Positions 35,164-44,832 of a stretch of 64,000 bases of DNA are shown in pieces. The translations under genes and the position numbers were made by a program. The stretch comes from Myxococcales bacterium. GTDB taxonomy: Bacteria; UBA10199; 2-02-FULL-44-16; JAAZCA01. The notes beneath the pieces were generated by a model. It did not search any database. It had not been told where the DNA came from and saw only the letters and a list, made by a program, of their open reading frames with translations. Where the stretch lies: the NCBI GenBank assembly GCA_012513515.1, contig JAAZCA010000005.1, positions 1-64,000 of the forward strand. Reading direction: 5' to 3'. Each line of letters starts with the position of its first letter. Positions within the stretch are counted from its first letter, which is position 1.

Positions 35164-36444
35164 CTACCCTATCAATATACCGGCTATAGTCGCAGTAAGA
35201 CAGGAAACTATCGCGCCTCCGAGCATAGCGCGCATCGCTAGCTTGGAAAGATCGCTGCGGCGCTCGGGGGCCAATGCCGAAAGACCGCCTATCTGAATTC
35301 CTATCGAAGCGAAGTTAGCAAAACCGCAGAGCATATACGTACCCATGATCTGCGCCTTGGGCGTGATGGCGCCACTTTCGATCAACGGGGCGAGCTTGGC
35401 GTAGGCTACGAACTCATTCAGCGCCAGCTTCGTCCCGAGAAGATTCGCAAGCTCGAAGACATCCTGCCTCGGAACACCCATCAAAAAAGTAAGCGGGGAA
35501 AAAATCGTCCCCAGAATAGTCTTCAAACTTCCGGGGAAGTACCCTTCGTACTCCCCGTTGGCCATTAAAGCGCCTCCCAAAAGCGTGCCGTCGATGAGCC
35601 TGTCCAGAACGAGGAGAAGCTTATCGATAAAGGCGATGAGCGTAATGAATGCGATAAGCATCGCCGCCACATTGAGCGCCAGATGCAGCCCGTCGTAAAC
35701 CCCTCTGGAAGCGGCATCAAGGACGTTGCTGCCGACGTCGATCTTCGGCAGGCTGACGCTTCCCGCAGTTTCGGAGACCTGAGTTTCAGGAAAGATTATC
35801 TTCGCAACCATGAGGCTCGCCGGAGCAGCCATCATCGATGCGATTATTATGTGCTGCGCAGGAATTCCCATCGCTATATACCCGGCCATGACGCTTCCGG
35901 CTATCGTTCCGAAACCGCCGACCATTATAGCGCAAAGTTCCGACATCGTGCAGCGATTGAGAAAGGGCCTTATCAGTAGGGGAGCCTCTGTCTGTCCCAG
36001 AAATATATTGGCAGAACAGGAAAGAGACTCAGCGCCGGAGGTCTTCATAAGCCTGGACATCACCCACGCAAAAATTTTGACTATCTTCTGCATGATTCCC
36101 AAGTAGTAGAGAATCCCCATGAAGCACGCAAAAAATATTATTATCGGCAAAACCCTGAAAGCGAACTGAAATCCGAAAATGTCCGCCTTCGAAGGATCCA
36201 CTATGTAACCAAAAAGAAATTTAGTGCCGTGATCGGTGAGCATGAGGAAGGAGGTGACCTTCATGGCAAACCATTGTATCGCATCATTTCCACGTGGCCA
36301 GCTGATCAGCAGAAGTCCCATTCCAAACTGGATGGAAAAACCCACTATGAGGGTTCTGAAATTGATCCGTTTCTTGTTATTGGACATCAAAAATGCCAGG
36401 GCAAACAGCACGATAATTCCCAGCACTCCCATGTAGCGCTCCAT
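35164..36444 (-). CDS. nupC: concentrative nucleoside transporter (CNT family)
   Basis: 426 aa with many membrane segments. It imports nucleosides with H+ or Na+ across the inner membrane. The CNT signature GQTEAPLLIRPF followed by MVGGFGTIAGSVMAGY is present, as is the later LGTKLALNEFVAY and CGFANFASIGIQIGG. The start has GGAGGGG immediately upstream and lies 10 nt after the stop of the nucleoside phosphorylase gene, forming a scavenging operon. Confidence 0.95.
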   Translation of the reverse strand: MERYMGVLGIIVLFALAFLMSNNKKRINFRTLIVGFSIQFGMGLLLISWPRGNDAIQWFAMKVTSFLMLTDHGTKFLFGYIVDPSKADIFGFQFAFRVLPIIIFFACFMGILYYLGIMQKIVKIFAWVMSRLMKTSGAESLSCSANIFLGQTEAPLLIRPFLNRCTMSELCAIMVGGFGTIAGSVMAGYIAMGIPAQHIIIASMMAAPASLMVAKIIFPETQVSETAGSVSLPKIDVGSNVLDAASRGVYDGLHLALNVAAMLIAFITLIAFIDKLLLVLDRLIDGTLLGGALMANGEYEGYFPGSLKTILGTIFSPLTFLMGVPRQDVFELANLLGTKLALNEFVAYAKLAPLIESGAITPKAQIMGTYMLCGFANFASIGIQIGGLSALAPERRSDLSKLAMRAMLGGAIVSCLTATIAGILIG

Positions 36445-36454
36445 CTCCCCTCCG

Positions 36455-37300
36455 TTATAGCCCCATCGACGGGGACCAGAATTTTGCTTTTCCCTTCGCC
36501 CTGTCTATCTCATCGAGAACACCGAAAGCGCCGAGCGCGATTTCGATCACCCTCTTCTCTCCCGCGGCCATGTCGGCCGGATCTATCCAGACATTCTCGC
36601 GCCTGTCCGCAATGACGAGACAGACCATCCCCGCCCTGTGTCCGGCCATATTCGAAAGGGTAAAAAGACATGATGATTCCATCTCAAAGTTGCAGACGTT
36701 CATCCGGGCAAGTTTTTTCGGAATCTCCTCATCGCGAATGGGAAAACCGGGGACCTTGCGCCCCTGCAGACCGTAGAAACCACTGCCTGTTGCAGTCAAG
36801 CCGACATGATATTGCAAGCGCATTCGATTTGCAGACTCTATCAGAGCGAGGACGACCTCATGATGTGCCACCGCAGGATATCCCTCGAAGACAAAAGCCG
36901 TGGATGTATTCTCCAGGCGCACTGAACCGGTGGAGATCACCTGATTGTTAAGCAAAACCCCCTCGCGAAGCCCCCCGCTTGTTCCAACTCTTATGAATGT
37001 CGGATTAGCGACGATCTGCGAAAGTTCTATCACAGCGATCTCGGTGTTGTCGGGTCCCATGCCAGTGGCCATCACGCTTATCGGAAGCCCTTTGTACTTT
37101 CCGGTGATAGTTACATACTCACGATTGCAGACCGGAGGATTCTTTTCGTCGAAGTATTCGGCAACCTTGTAAACGCGCGCCGGATCTCCGCACATCATTA
37201 TATAGGGCGCCACCTCGCCCGGGGCGAGCCCTATGTGATACTGACGCCCTTCCGCCGTAGAGGCCAGCTCGGCCGATTTCATCTTGCTCTTCATCGCCAT
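36455..37300 (-). CDS. udp: nucleoside phosphorylase, uridine phosphorylase-like
   Basis: 281 aa. It cleaves a nucleoside with phosphate to base and (deoxy)ribose-1-phosphate. PNP/UDP family motifs are present: GLAPGEVAPYIMMCGDPARV (phosphate loop), VRVGTSGGL-type block at IRVGTSGGLREGV, and FEMESSCLF near residue 205 (the EMES ribose-binding motif). The distance to nupC (10 nt) supports salvage of imported nucleosides. Uridine versus purine specificity cannot be proved from sequence alone. Confidence 0.88.
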   Translation of the reverse strand: MAMKSKMKSAELASTAEGRQYHIGLAPGEVAPYIMMCGDPARVYKVAEYFDEKNPPVCNREYVTITGKYKGLPISVMATGMGPDNTEIAVIELSQIVANPTFIRVGTSGGLREGVLLNNQVISTGSVRLENTSTAFVFEGYPAVAHHEVVLALIESANRMRLQYHVGLTATGSGFYGLQGRKVPGFPIRDEEIPKKLARMNVCNFEMESSCLFTLSNMAGHRAGMVCLVIADRRENVWIDPADMAAGEKRVIEIALGAFGVLDEIDRAKGKAKFWSPSMGL

Positions 37301-37346
37301 AAATCCTCCAGTCGTTCTGATTGGTTAGATAGCCGGATAGAATCCA

Positions 37347-38009
37347 CTAGTCAACGCGCAGATGGAATTTCTTGAGAAAGCTGTGGCGATGAACCGGCGT
37401 GATGCCGTGTAGTCTGATCTCTTCAAAATGCGCCCGGGTTCCATACCCCTTGTGCAAAGCGAAGGAAAAACAAGGGTACTCTTCGGAAAGCCGCGACATG
37501 ATGCTATCCCTGAAGACCTTCGCCACAACAGAGGCCGCGGCTATCGTGTGAGACTTATCATCCCCTCCGATGATAGGAAACTGTTCGACCGAAATACTGT
37601 CAATTTTATAAGGTCCGTCAACCATGACGGCATCGGGTTTCATCGCAAGGCCATCCAGCGCGCGCGACATAGCGAGCAAAGAGGCCTGATGAATGTTGAC
37701 CCGGTCGATCTCCTCTGGGGAAACAGAGGAGATGGAATAGGCCAGAGATCTATCGACTATCTCAGAATAAAAAAACTCACGCCTTTTGGCTGTGAGCTTT
37801 TTAGAATCCCTCAGTCCTTCCAACCTGAAACCCTCGGGAAGAATGACGGCCGCTGCGACCACAGGACCCGCCAAAGGCCCGCGACCGGCCTCATCGACGC
37901 CTGCTATCGCAAGAAAACCTTTTTTGCGAAGAAGATCTTCGAAATCAAATGGCGAAGTTTTACTCTCCCGCCTTCTCTTCGGACTGCGGGGCTTCGGCTG
38001 CGTCTTCAT
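37347..38009 (-). CDS. rnhB: ribonuclease HII
   Basis: 220 aa. It removes ribonucleotides and RNA from RNA-DNA hybrids. The catalytic [21 protein letters not shown] is at about residues 37-57, and the [15 protein letters not shown] block carries further active-site residues. The N-terminus is a basic extension, and its first 50 nt overlap the 3' end of rplS; no other start codon exists between the rplS stop and the domain. It is the last gene of the long housekeeping run. Confidence 0.94.
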   Translation of the reverse strand: MKTQPKPRSPKRRRESKTSPFDFEDLLRKKGFLAIAGVDEAGRGPLAGPVVAAAVILPEGFRLEGLRDSKKLTAKRREFFYSEIVDRSLAYSISSVSPEEIDRVNIHQASLLAMSRALDGLAMKPDAVMVDGPYKIDSISVEQFPIIGGDDKSHTIAAASVVAKVFRDSIMSRLSEEYPCFSFALHKGYGTRAHFEEIRLHGITPVHRHSFLKKFHLRVD

Positions 38010-38385
38010 CCGTTGCGATTCCCCCGTCTTCCAACAAGTATTCGCGCTGACCCTCTTTGATCCTTGCGGCCTTACCGCTGAGCTCCCTCAGGTAATAAAG
38101 TTTGGAACGACGAACGCTCCCTGAGGTCACCACTTCTATCTTTTCGACCTGCGGCGAGTGAAGGGGAAAAACCCTTTCAACTCCAACACCGAAGGAAATT
38201 TTTCTGACGGTAAAGGAAGAACTGACCCCCGCCCTGCGGCGCTTTATGCAAACACCTTCGAATATCTGGATTCGCTCCTTCTCACCCTCCTTGATACGGC
38301 AGTGAACTTTTAAGGTATCGCCGGGTCTAAAGCTGGGACGATCTCCGCGAAGGCCGCTTTTATCGATTTTTTCCATTATGTTCAT
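37960..38385 (-). CDS. rplS: 50S ribosomal protein L19
   Basis: 141 aa from the ATG at 38385, which has GGAG 6 nt upstream; an ATG 12 nt earlier has poor spacing. The core [29 protein letters not shown]...[29 protein letters not shown] is typical. The protein is about 25 aa longer than usual, with an acidic tail ([16 protein letters not shown]) whose coding sequence doubles as the start of rnhB. It follows trmD, the standard order. Confidence 0.95.
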   Translation of the reverse strand: MNIMEKIDKSGLRGDRPSFRPGDTLKVHCRIKEGEKERIQIFEGVCIKRRRAGVSSSFTVRKISFGVGVERVFPLHSPQVEKIEVVTSGSVRRSKLYYLRELSGKAARIKEGQREYLLEDGGIATDEDAAEAPQSEEKAGE

Positions 38386-38436
38386 AACCGGCTCCATCCT
38401 CTCTCTCCCCTCCTACGGGGCCTTTAAAGCTCGGGG

Positions 38437-38465
38437 CTTCTACCCACTTAACCCCTATTTGTCAA
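38437..38465 (-). promoter_or_regulatory. possible internal promoter before rplS
   Basis: On the minus strand: TTGACA (38460-38465), 17-nt spacer, TAGAAG (38437-38442), about 50 nt before the rplS start and just after the trmD stop. The -35 is perfect and the -10 is weak. Confidence 0.4.
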
Positions 38466-38469
38466 CTAT

Positions 38470-39192
38470 TTAGCTCGGATGTTTTTTGGATGTACCCGAA
38501 AAAGTCTCCCGGCATTCGAACTTTGCGATGAGGTCGGGCCGCCTCTCCGAGGTCCGGCGAAGACTCTCCTCATGGCGCCATCTCTCTATATCTGCATGAT
38601 TTCCTGAGAGAAGTACTTTGGGAACCGCAATCCCCCTAAAAACCTCGGGACGGGTATAATGCGGATGTTCGAGAAGCCCGGATTCGAACGATTCCAGTTC
38701 CGCGGAGGCCTCATTGCCAAGGGCTCCAGGGAGGAGGCGTATCACCGAGTCGGCGATCACCATCGCCGGTATCTCACCTCCGCTAAGGATGTAATCACCG
38801 ATGGAAATTTCCCTCTCCACCACGAGATCTATCGCCCTCTGGTCTATGCCTTCGTATCTTCCGCAGATCAGGATTATTTGGTCCAGCTGCGAGAGCTCCC
38901 TCGCGAGCTTCTGAGTAAAAGGCTCTCCCTGCGGCGCGAGCAGTATACATTGAGAATTCTTTCCACGAGAGATGCCCTCAACCGCTTCGACGAGAGGCCC
39001 GGCCATCATCACCATTCCGGCGCCCCCTCCGTAAGGTGAATCATCCACGCTTCTGTGTTTGTCTTTCGAGTGCTCCCTTATATCGTGAGTCTCGATCTCG
39101 ACGATCCCCTTTTGCCTGGCGCGTTTGATTATCGAATCGGTGAAGGGGGAATCGAACATCTGCGGAAAAATTGTAAGTATGTCTATTTTCAT
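38470..39192 (-). CDS. trmD: tRNA (guanine-N1-)-methyltransferase
   Basis: 240 aa. It methylates G37 of tRNAs using S-adenosylmethionine through a trefoil knot. The motifs [46 protein letters not shown] and [17 protein letters not shown] (knot) are all present. It starts 6 nt after rimM, with AGGGA upstream. Confidence 0.97.
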   Translation of the reverse strand: MKIDILTIFPQMFDSPFTDSIIKRARQKGIVEIETHDIREHSKDKHRSVDDSPYGGGAGMVMMAGPLVEAVEGISRGKNSQCILLAPQGEPFTQKLARELSQLDQIILICGRYEGIDQRAIDLVVEREISIGDYILSGGEIPAMVIADSVIRLLPGALGNEASAELESFESGLLEHPHYTRPEVFRGIAVPKVLLSGNHADIERWRHEESLRRTSERRPDLIAKFECRETFSGTSKKHPS

Positions 39193-39197
39193 TTCAT

Positions 39198-39746
39198 CTA
39201 TCCCTGATCCAACATCCCCTCCATCGGGCGGATGGTCATTACTTTTTTCGCAATATCTATATTGCGGATCACTTCGGAGATCGCCGGCACCATGATCTCA
39301 CTTCCGCGCTTCGCGCCATCGGGAAGAATTTCGTATACATCATTTTCGCCCGCTGTAAATATCCGCACTATTTCTCCTACCTCGATTCCTTCTTCGGTTA
39401 CGACTTTCATCCCAAGAATCTGATAGCTGTAGTATTCACCTTTTCCGAGCTGAGGAAGCCTTTCTTCCTCTATGAATATCAGGCTGCCGTTCAGCGTTTT
39501 CGCCGAATTTCTGTCTGAAATCCCGTCGAAGCGCACGATGGAAAAAGAGCCCTGGGTGCGAAGACCCACGACAGCGAACTTTTCAAATTCGGATTTGCCA
39601 TCCCTTGACAACAAAAGATGCTCGCCCTTTGAGACCGGGCAGCTTCCGCTAGCCCAGATGACCTGACACTCGCCCTTAAGAGCGACCGCCCTGCCCACCC
39701 GTCCGCATTCGACGAGGCCGGTTGATTTATTGGATTTGCTGCACAC
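39198..39746 (-). CDS. rimM: 16S rRNA processing protein RimM
   Basis: 182 aa from a GTG. It assists 30S head maturation around S19. The N-terminal barrel is [17 protein letters not shown], and the PRC-barrel C-terminal half has [11 protein letters not shown]...[17 protein letters not shown] and [14 protein letters not shown]. It lies 6 nt after the khpA stop in the usual rpsP-khpA-rimM-trmD order. The ribosome-binding site is weak. Confidence 0.94.
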   Translation of the reverse strand: MCSKSNKSTGLVECGRVGRAVALKGECQVIWASGSCPVSKGEHLLLSRDGKSEFEKFAVVGLRTQGSFSIVRFDGISDRNSAKTLNGSLIFIEEERLPQLGKGEYYSYQILGMKVVTEEGIEVGEIVRIFTAGENDVYEILPDGAKRGSEIMVPAISEVIRNIDIAKKVMTIRPMEGMLDQG

Positions 39747-39751
39747 GGAAA

Positions 39752-39997
39752 CTATTCCAGAATCTCTAACACCGAAGGCTTGCGTATCTTGGTAGATGCA
39801 GCGGAAAGGATCGTGCGAAGAGCCCTTGCAGTCCTGCCCTGCTTGCCAATGACTTTCCCAAGATCCTCTTTGGCGACCTTGAGTTCAATTATGTTAGTCT
39901 GCTCCCCATCCACCTCGGTAACCTCGACCGAATCTGGTTTATCGACAAGAGCCTTGGCGATCATCTCAATAAGCTTGCTGATCGATTCCTCGGACAT
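39752..39997 (-). CDS. khpA: KH-domain RNA-binding protein KhpA
   Basis: 81 aa from the ATG at 39997, which has AGGAGG 8 nt upstream; a longer frame to 40090 is rejected. A single KH domain carries the [18 protein letters not shown] loop. It usually acts with KhpB on RNA; the neighbours rpsP and rimM are the standard context. Confidence 0.93.
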   Translation of the reverse strand: MSEESISKLIEMIAKALVDKPDSVEVTEVDGEQTNIIELKVAKEDLGKVIGKQGRTARALRTILSAASTKIRKPSVLEILE

Positions 39998-40029
39998 ACG
40001 ACTTCCTCCTTGAGGGAATCTCAAATATT

Positions 40030-40263
40030 TTAGATGTTCTTGATCAGCTTGGAAACCGTCTCGGTGGGCTTTGCACCCTTGCTCAGCCAATAAGCTATGC
40101 GTTCCTTATCAGCCACGACACGCTTCTCCTTGCTGCTCACATCATAGGTGCCAACAAGTTCGACAAAGGAGCTGTCCCTCGGTTGACGCTCGTCGGAAAC
40201 CACTATGTGGTAAAAAGGAGCATTTTTCTTTCCACGCCTTGCCAGCCTGATCTTCACAGACAT
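40030..40263 (-). CDS. rpsP: 30S ribosomal protein S16
   Basis: 77 aa. Start [20 protein letters not shown] and the later FVELVGTYD are diagnostic. GGAGG lies 5 nt before the ATG. It follows ffh by about 50 nt. Confidence 0.97.
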   Translation of the reverse strand: MSVKIRLARRGKKNAPFYHIVVSDERQPRDSSFVELVGTYDVSSKEKRVVADKERIAYWLSKGAKPTETVSKLIKNI

Positions 40264-40314
40264 ACTTCCTCCAGAATCTTTTTAATTAACTCGGGTAAAG
40301 GGCGAGAGCTGTTA

Positions 40315-41655
40315 TCAAGAAAAGGCTTGTGTAGTCAAGCCTTTAAAGAGTTTTTTCATACCGCCCTTGGAAAACTTCCTCATCATCTCGGAATATAGCT
40401 CGAACTCCTTTATAAATCGGTTCAGATCAGTGACTGAAACCCCTGATCCTAAAGCGATTCTTTTACGCCTAGAGCCGTTTAAAAGTTTGGGGTTCGAACG
40501 CTCCGACTTCGTCATGGAGGATATCATCGCCTCCTTGCGCCTCAGCTCTTTTTCAAGCGTAACCGGGTCAATTTTATCGGCAATAACCCCAAAACCGGGG
40601 ATCATACCCATAAATTTCTCCAACGGACCCATTTTTTTCATCATTTTCAGCTGTTCTACGAAATCATCGAAGGTAACTCTGCCGCCGGAGAGCTTTTTGG
40701 CTATCTGCTCGGCCTCTCCCTGATCGACGTTCGCCTGCACCTGCTCAACCAGGCTCACGACATCACCCATACCGAGTATGCGCCCCGCCATGCGCTCCGG
40801 ATAAAAGGGTTCCAGGTCCTCAATTCGCTCCCCGGTGCCAACATATAATATCGGCTTACCAGTCACGGCCTTGACCGAAAGCGCCGCCCCTCCCCTTGCA
40901 TCTCCATCGAGTTTGGTGAGGACCACGCCAGTAATCTCGAGAAGCTCGTTGAACGCTTTGGCTGCTTTCACGGCATCCTGCCCGGTCATGGAATCGGCGA
41001 CATAAAGGATCCTCTGAGCCTCGACCTTTTTGGAAATCTCGCTGACCTCATCCATCATCAGCTGATCGATGTGAAGCCTGCCAGCGGTATCTATTATCAA
41101 AGTATCGTACCCGAATCTCTCCGCATGTCTTCTCGCCTCTTTGGCGATCTTTACAGGCTTGGTCTTGGGATCGGCATCGATGAAATCCACACCGCATTTT
41201 TCCGCCATGATCTTAAGCTGTGAGATGGCGGCAGGCCTGTACACATCGACGGAAACAAGCAGAGGTCTTCTCCCGATCTTCTTGCAAAGGAGGGCGAACC
41301 TCGCAGCTGTTGTCGTCTTGCCGCTTCCTTGAAGACCGACCACCATCGTGACGAGAGGAGGAGAAGAGGCAAAATCGAATGGCTGATGCGCTTTCCCGAG
41401 CGCGATTACCAATTCGTCGTGAACAATTTTCGTGAACTGCTGGGCCGGCGTGATAGAGGAAAGGACCTTTTCACCCACGGCCTGCACGGAGACCTTTTCG
41501 ACGAAATCCTTCACAACCGCGAAATGCACATCGGCGGAGAGAAGAGCCAGCTTGATTTCCCGCGCTGCAGCGAGCACGTCGGACTCTTTCAGCTTACCCT
41601 TGCCGGACATCGCATCGAAGGTTTTTGAAAAAGCTGTCTTGAGATTTTGGAACAA
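40315..41655 (-). CDS. ffh: signal recognition particle protein Ffh
   Basis: 446 aa. The GTPase that delivers nascent membrane proteins to FtsY. An N domain is followed by the G domain with GLQGSGKTTTAARFA (P loop), DTAGRLHID and TKLDGDARGGAALS; the Met-rich M domain starts near 300. The start is a TTG whose GGAGG lies inside the last codons of glmM, so the two genes are translationally linked. The gene for SRP RNA is not in the window. Confidence 0.96.
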   Translation of the reverse strand: MFQNLKTAFSKTFDAMSGKGKLKESDVLAAAREIKLALLSADVHFAVVKDFVEKVSVQAVGEKVLSSITPAQQFTKIVHDELVIALGKAHQPFDFASSPPLVTMVVGLQGSGKTTTAARFALLCKKIGRRPLLVSVDVYRPAAISQLKIMAEKCGVDFIDADPKTKPVKIAKEARRHAERFGYDTLIIDTAGRLHIDQLMMDEVSEISKKVEAQRILYVADSMTGQDAVKAAKAFNELLEITGVVLTKLDGDARGGAALSVKAVTGKPILYVGTGERIEDLEPFYPERMAGRILGMGDVVSLVEQVQANVDQGEAEQIAKKLSGGRVTFDDFVEQLKMMKKMGPLEKFMGMIPGFGVIADKIDPVTLEKELRRKEAMISSMTKSERSNPKLLNGSRRKRIALGSGVSVTDLNRFIKEFELYSEMMRKFSKGGMKKLFKGLTTQAFS

Positions 41656-41656
41656 T

Positions 41657-43030
41657 TCAACCCTCCAAACCTATCTCGGCATTGATAGCATCGGCAATTG
41701 CAGCGACCAGATCGCCTATCTGAGATTCGTTTTCACCTTCCACCATCACTCGCGCGATATTCTCAGTACCGGAATATCTGACCAGGAGACGGCCGTGTTT
41801 GCCAAGCGTTTCCTCTGTCTTTTTGATCTCCGCGGCGACGCCCTTCATCCCTTCGAAGGGAACTTTCTCCCTGACAGGAACGTTTATTATCTTTTGGGGA
41901 AAGGGTTTGAAACTTTCAGCGACCAGCTCCGAAAGCCTCTTTCCATTCTGACGCATGATCGAAAGAACGCGAAGCGCTGCCAGAATCCCGTCTCCCGAAG
42001 TAGTATGATGAAGGAATATCACGTGGCCGCTGTTCTCTCCTCCCAGATTGTATCCCCCGCTGCGCATCACCTCCATGATGTATCGGTCTCCGACATCCGT
42101 GCGCAGAAGCTTGATTCCTTTTCGGGCGAGCGATATTTCAAGCCCCATATTGCTCATCGTCGTGCCGACGACGGTATCCTTTGCAAGCGAACCCTTCGAA
42201 TGAAGATGGAAGGCACATATGGCAATAAGAGCGTCTCCATCGACGAGGGCGCCGTTTTCGTCGCACATGATTACCCTGTCGGCATCGCCGTCCAAAGCTA
42301 TCCCAACATCAGCCCCCTGCTCACGCACTATCCTGCACATCTTCGCCGGATGGAGGGCTCCGCAATCCACATTTATATTGAGCCCGTTCGGCTGATTGAA
42401 TATCGCATGGACGCGCGCGCCAAGCTCGGAGAAAATGGTAGGAGCCACCTTGTAACCGGCGCCATTGGCGCAATCCAAAACTATGTTGAAACCATCGAGC
42501 GTCAGCTGCGTAGGAAAGGTACCCTTGATGTACTGTATGTAACGTCCGCCTGCGTCGTCTATCCTGTACGCCTTCCCCATCTCGAGGGGAGGAACTCTCA
42601 ACCTGTCGAGATCTCCGCTAAATATCATGCGCTCCATGTTGAACTCGGTCTCGTCGGGAAGCTTGAAACCCTGGTTGTCAAAAAACTTGATGCCGTTGTA
42701 TTCCACAGGATTGTGCGAGGCGGAAACCATAACCCCGGCTCTCGCGCGCATGCTGTGAGCTATAAATGCTATTCCCGGAGTGGGAAGCGGCCCCACGAGC
42801 ATGGCATCCACTCCCATCGAGCAGATTCCGGCAACCAACGCCGACTCGAAAACGTAACCTGAGAGCCTGGTGTCTTTTCCTATGACTATCCTCTTGAGCC
42901 CTGCGGCATTGCAAAAATGATTCGCTATCGCCTGCCCAAGTTTCACAGCAGTGCAGGAGTCCATGGGATAGCTGTTTGCTATGCCGCGAACCCCGTCGGT
43001 GCCAAAAAGTTTTCTTCCGTTGTGATACAT
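41657..43030 (-). CDS. glmM: phosphoglucosamine mutase
   Basis: 457 aa from the ATG at 43030, beyond which the frame runs into the ispH end. It converts glucosamine-6-P to glucosamine-1-P for UDP-GlcNAc synthesis. The N-terminus KLFGTDGVRGIAN, the phosphoserine loop VMVSASHNPVEYNG, the metal loop ALDGDADRVIM and LVRYSGTENIARVMVEG are present. AGGGG lies about 5 nt upstream. Confidence 0.96.
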   Translation of the reverse strand: MYHNGRKLFGTDGVRGIANSYPMDSCTAVKLGQAIANHFCNAAGLKRIVIGKDTRLSGYVFESALVAGICSMGVDAMLVGPLPTPGIAFIAHSMRARAGVMVSASHNPVEYNGIKFFDNQGFKLPDETEFNMERMIFSGDLDRLRVPPLEMGKAYRIDDAGGRYIQYIKGTFPTQLTLDGFNIVLDCANGAGYKVAPTIFSELGARVHAIFNQPNGLNINVDCGALHPAKMCRIVREQGADVGIALDGDADRVIMCDENGALVDGDALIAICAFHLHSKGSLAKDTVVGTTMSNMGLEISLARKGIKLLRTDVGDRYIMEVMRSGGYNLGGENSGHVIFLHHTTSGDGILAALRVLSIMRQNGKRLSELVAESFKPFPQKIINVPVREKVPFEGMKGVAAEIKKTEETLGKHGRLLVRYSGTENIARVMVEGENESQIGDLVAAIADAINAEIGLEG

Positions 43031-43049
43031 ATCGCCCCTCTGCCAAACG

Positions 43050-43910
43050 CTATTCCGATTCGGTGAGCTTCGCCACGACACGGTCGATCACCCAACTGGG
43101 AGTCGAAGCCCCCGCTGTTATTCCTATCGTCGTGGCATCTTTGAAATCGTCCATTGAAATCTCATCATCGGTTTCGATGAAAAATGTAGCAGCGCCGCAC
43201 TCCCTCGATATTTCCGCAAGCCTGTTTGTGTTGGAGCTGTTTCTCCCCCCAACCACCACCATCGCATCGACGCGCCTCGCCAAATCCCTTACCTCCTCCT
43301 GCCTCATTCCAGTGGAACGGCATATAGTATCGAAGACGAGGCACTCGGGAAATCTCGACTTTATAAGGGCTACAAGCTGCTCGAATTTTTCTCTCTGCTG
43401 CGTGCTCTGCGAGACGACGCAGACCTTCCCAAGGTCGGGAGGAAGGGCCTCCACTTCGGCAGCGGTGTTCACGCAAGCTCCACGGTCCTCCGCAAAACCG
43501 AGCAGTGCCTTTACCTCAGGGTGCTCCTTATGGCCGATGATTATGATAAAATAGCCTTTTCTCAGATGGCCTCGAACCGTCCCTTGGATGCGCCCCACGT
43601 CCGGACATGTCGCATCGCAAATTACAGCTCCGCACTTCTCCAGCCGTTTTCTTTCTTCAGGCGGAACCCCATGGGTTCGTATCACGACAGTACCGGAGAG
43701 CTCGACAGGTATTTCATCTATAACGCAGATCCCCTGTTGCTCCAGCATTTCAACAGCCTGTGGATTGTGTATCAGCGGACCATAGGTATGGACGGGATGA
43801 TTTTCCGGATGATTCTTGGCGACATCGAGGACCTTGTCGAAAGCCCTTCTGACTCCCCAGCAAAACCCGGCTGAAGTAGCGACTATGATGGTCTTTTTAG
43901 TCATTTTCAT
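43050..43910 (-). CDS. ispH: 4-hydroxy-3-methylbut-2-enyl diphosphate reductase
   Basis: 286 aa. The last enzyme of the MEP isoprenoid pathway, an iron-sulfur protein. The three cluster cysteines are in GFCWGVRRAF (about 17), CDATCPDV (about 100) and the FDTICRST region (about 195); YGPLIHNPQ and GGRNSSNTNRLAEI are also typical. It overlaps the nusB end by 14 nt. An ATG two codons in is an alternative start. Confidence 0.96.
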   Translation of the reverse strand: MKMTKKTIIVATSAGFCWGVRRAFDKVLDVAKNHPENHPVHTYGPLIHNPQAVEMLEQQGICVIDEIPVELSGTVVIRTHGVPPEERKRLEKCGAVICDATCPDVGRIQGTVRGHLRKGYFIIIIGHKEHPEVKALLGFAEDRGACVNTAAEVEALPPDLGKVCVVSQSTQQREKFEQLVALIKSRFPECLVFDTICRSTGMRQEEVRDLARRVDAMVVVGGRNSSNTNRLAEISRECGAATFFIETDDEISMDDFKDATTIGITAGASTPSWVIDRVVAKLTESE

Positions 43911-44337
43911 TTTCTCTATCGGCCTTTTTCGGAAGGGAAGAGGTCTTGGCTATATTATCAAGTATGCCGTTGACAAAGGCGCCGCTTTCGGAAGTTCCAA
44001 AACGCTTCGCTATTTCCACGGCCTCGTTGATAGAGACTTTGATCGGGATGTCCACCCTGAACAAAAGTTCATACACTGAAACCCGAAGCACGCTCTTGTC
44101 TACGGCTGCCATCCTCGATATTTTCCAGTTCGTAGAATTGTCCGAAATGGAGGAGTCTATCTTCTCGATATTGGAAACGACTCCGTCAAAAAGAACGTTG
44201 GCAAATTCCACAACCTCGGATGAAAACTCGTTGCCCCTCCAAAAGTTGTTCCTGACCATGCGAGCATCTTCTCCGCCAACGTCGAGTTGGTAGAGCATCT
44301 GAACCACGCATTCCCTGGCTTTTCTTCTAATTCCCAT
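43897..44337 (-). CDS. nusB: transcription antitermination factor NusB
   Basis: 146 aa from the ATG at 44337. The frame is open 80 codons further, but that part is ribH in another frame. NusB acts in rRNA antitermination with NusE. RRKARECVVQMLYQLDVG at the N-terminus and DIPIKVSINEAVEIAKRFGTSESGAFVNGILDNIA at the C-terminus are diagnostic in part. The next gene upstream is ribH, a common pairing. Confidence 0.95.
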   Translation of the reverse strand: MGIRRKARECVVQMLYQLDVGGEDARMVRNNFWRGNEFSSEVVEFANVLFDGVVSNIEKIDSSISDNSTNWKISRMAAVDKSVLRVSVYELLFRVDIPIKVSINEAVEIAKRFGTSESGAFVNGILDNIAKTSSLPKKADRENEND

Positions 44338-44339
44338 CG

Positions 44340-44807
44340 TCAGCCTATATTTCTCAGGACGTTGGCCATCTCTATAGCAGCCAACGCGGCTTCGGAACCC
44401 TTGTTGCCCTGCTTCGTGCCGGCCCTCTCTATCGCCTGTTCGAGGTTGTCGGCCGTGATAACTCCAAAGCTGATAGGAATTCCGCTGGAAAGCATCGTCT
44501 GCGCTAGACCGCGGGCAGACTGATTGGCCACGTGCTCGAAATGAGGAGTCGAACCCCTGATTATCGCACCCAGGCAAATGACGGCGTCGTATTTTCCACT
44601 TTCAGCCAGCTTCTTCGCCGCAAGCGATATCTCCATGGCACCGGGGACTTTGACGAGAACCGCATTCTCCAAATCTCCACCGCTTCTGGATATCACATCC
44701 ATCGCCCCATCGACGAGCCTGGAGGTTATGAAATCGTTAAATCTGCTCACCACGACCGCCATCCTCAAACCCTTCGACGACAGGCCCCCTTCAATTATCT
44801 TCGGCAT
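44340..44807 (-). CDS. ribH: 6,7-dimethyl-8-ribityllumazine synthase
   Basis: 155 aa from the ATG at 44807, with GGGAGG 7 nt upstream. It makes lumazine from the RibA and RibB products. [46 protein letters not shown] and [12 protein letters not shown] are family blocks. It belongs to the ribD-ribE-ribBA-ribH group. Confidence 0.96.
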   Translation of the reverse strand: MPKIIEGGLSSKGLRMAVVVSRFNDFITSRLVDGAMDVISRSGGDLENAVLVKVPGAMEISLAAKKLAESGKYDAVICLGAIIRGSTPHFEHVANQSARGLAQTMLSSGIPISFGVITADNLEQAIERAGTKQGNKGSEAALAAIEMANVLRNIG

Positions 44808-44832
44808 ATCATATCCTCCCAAAGCATCCGCT

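Noticed and set aside
41432-42862. 476-codon open frame on the plus strand opposite ffh/glmM
   Set aside because: It is the antisense shadow of glmM and the ffh start, both of which have complete family motifs. No ribosome-binding site or recognisable domain.
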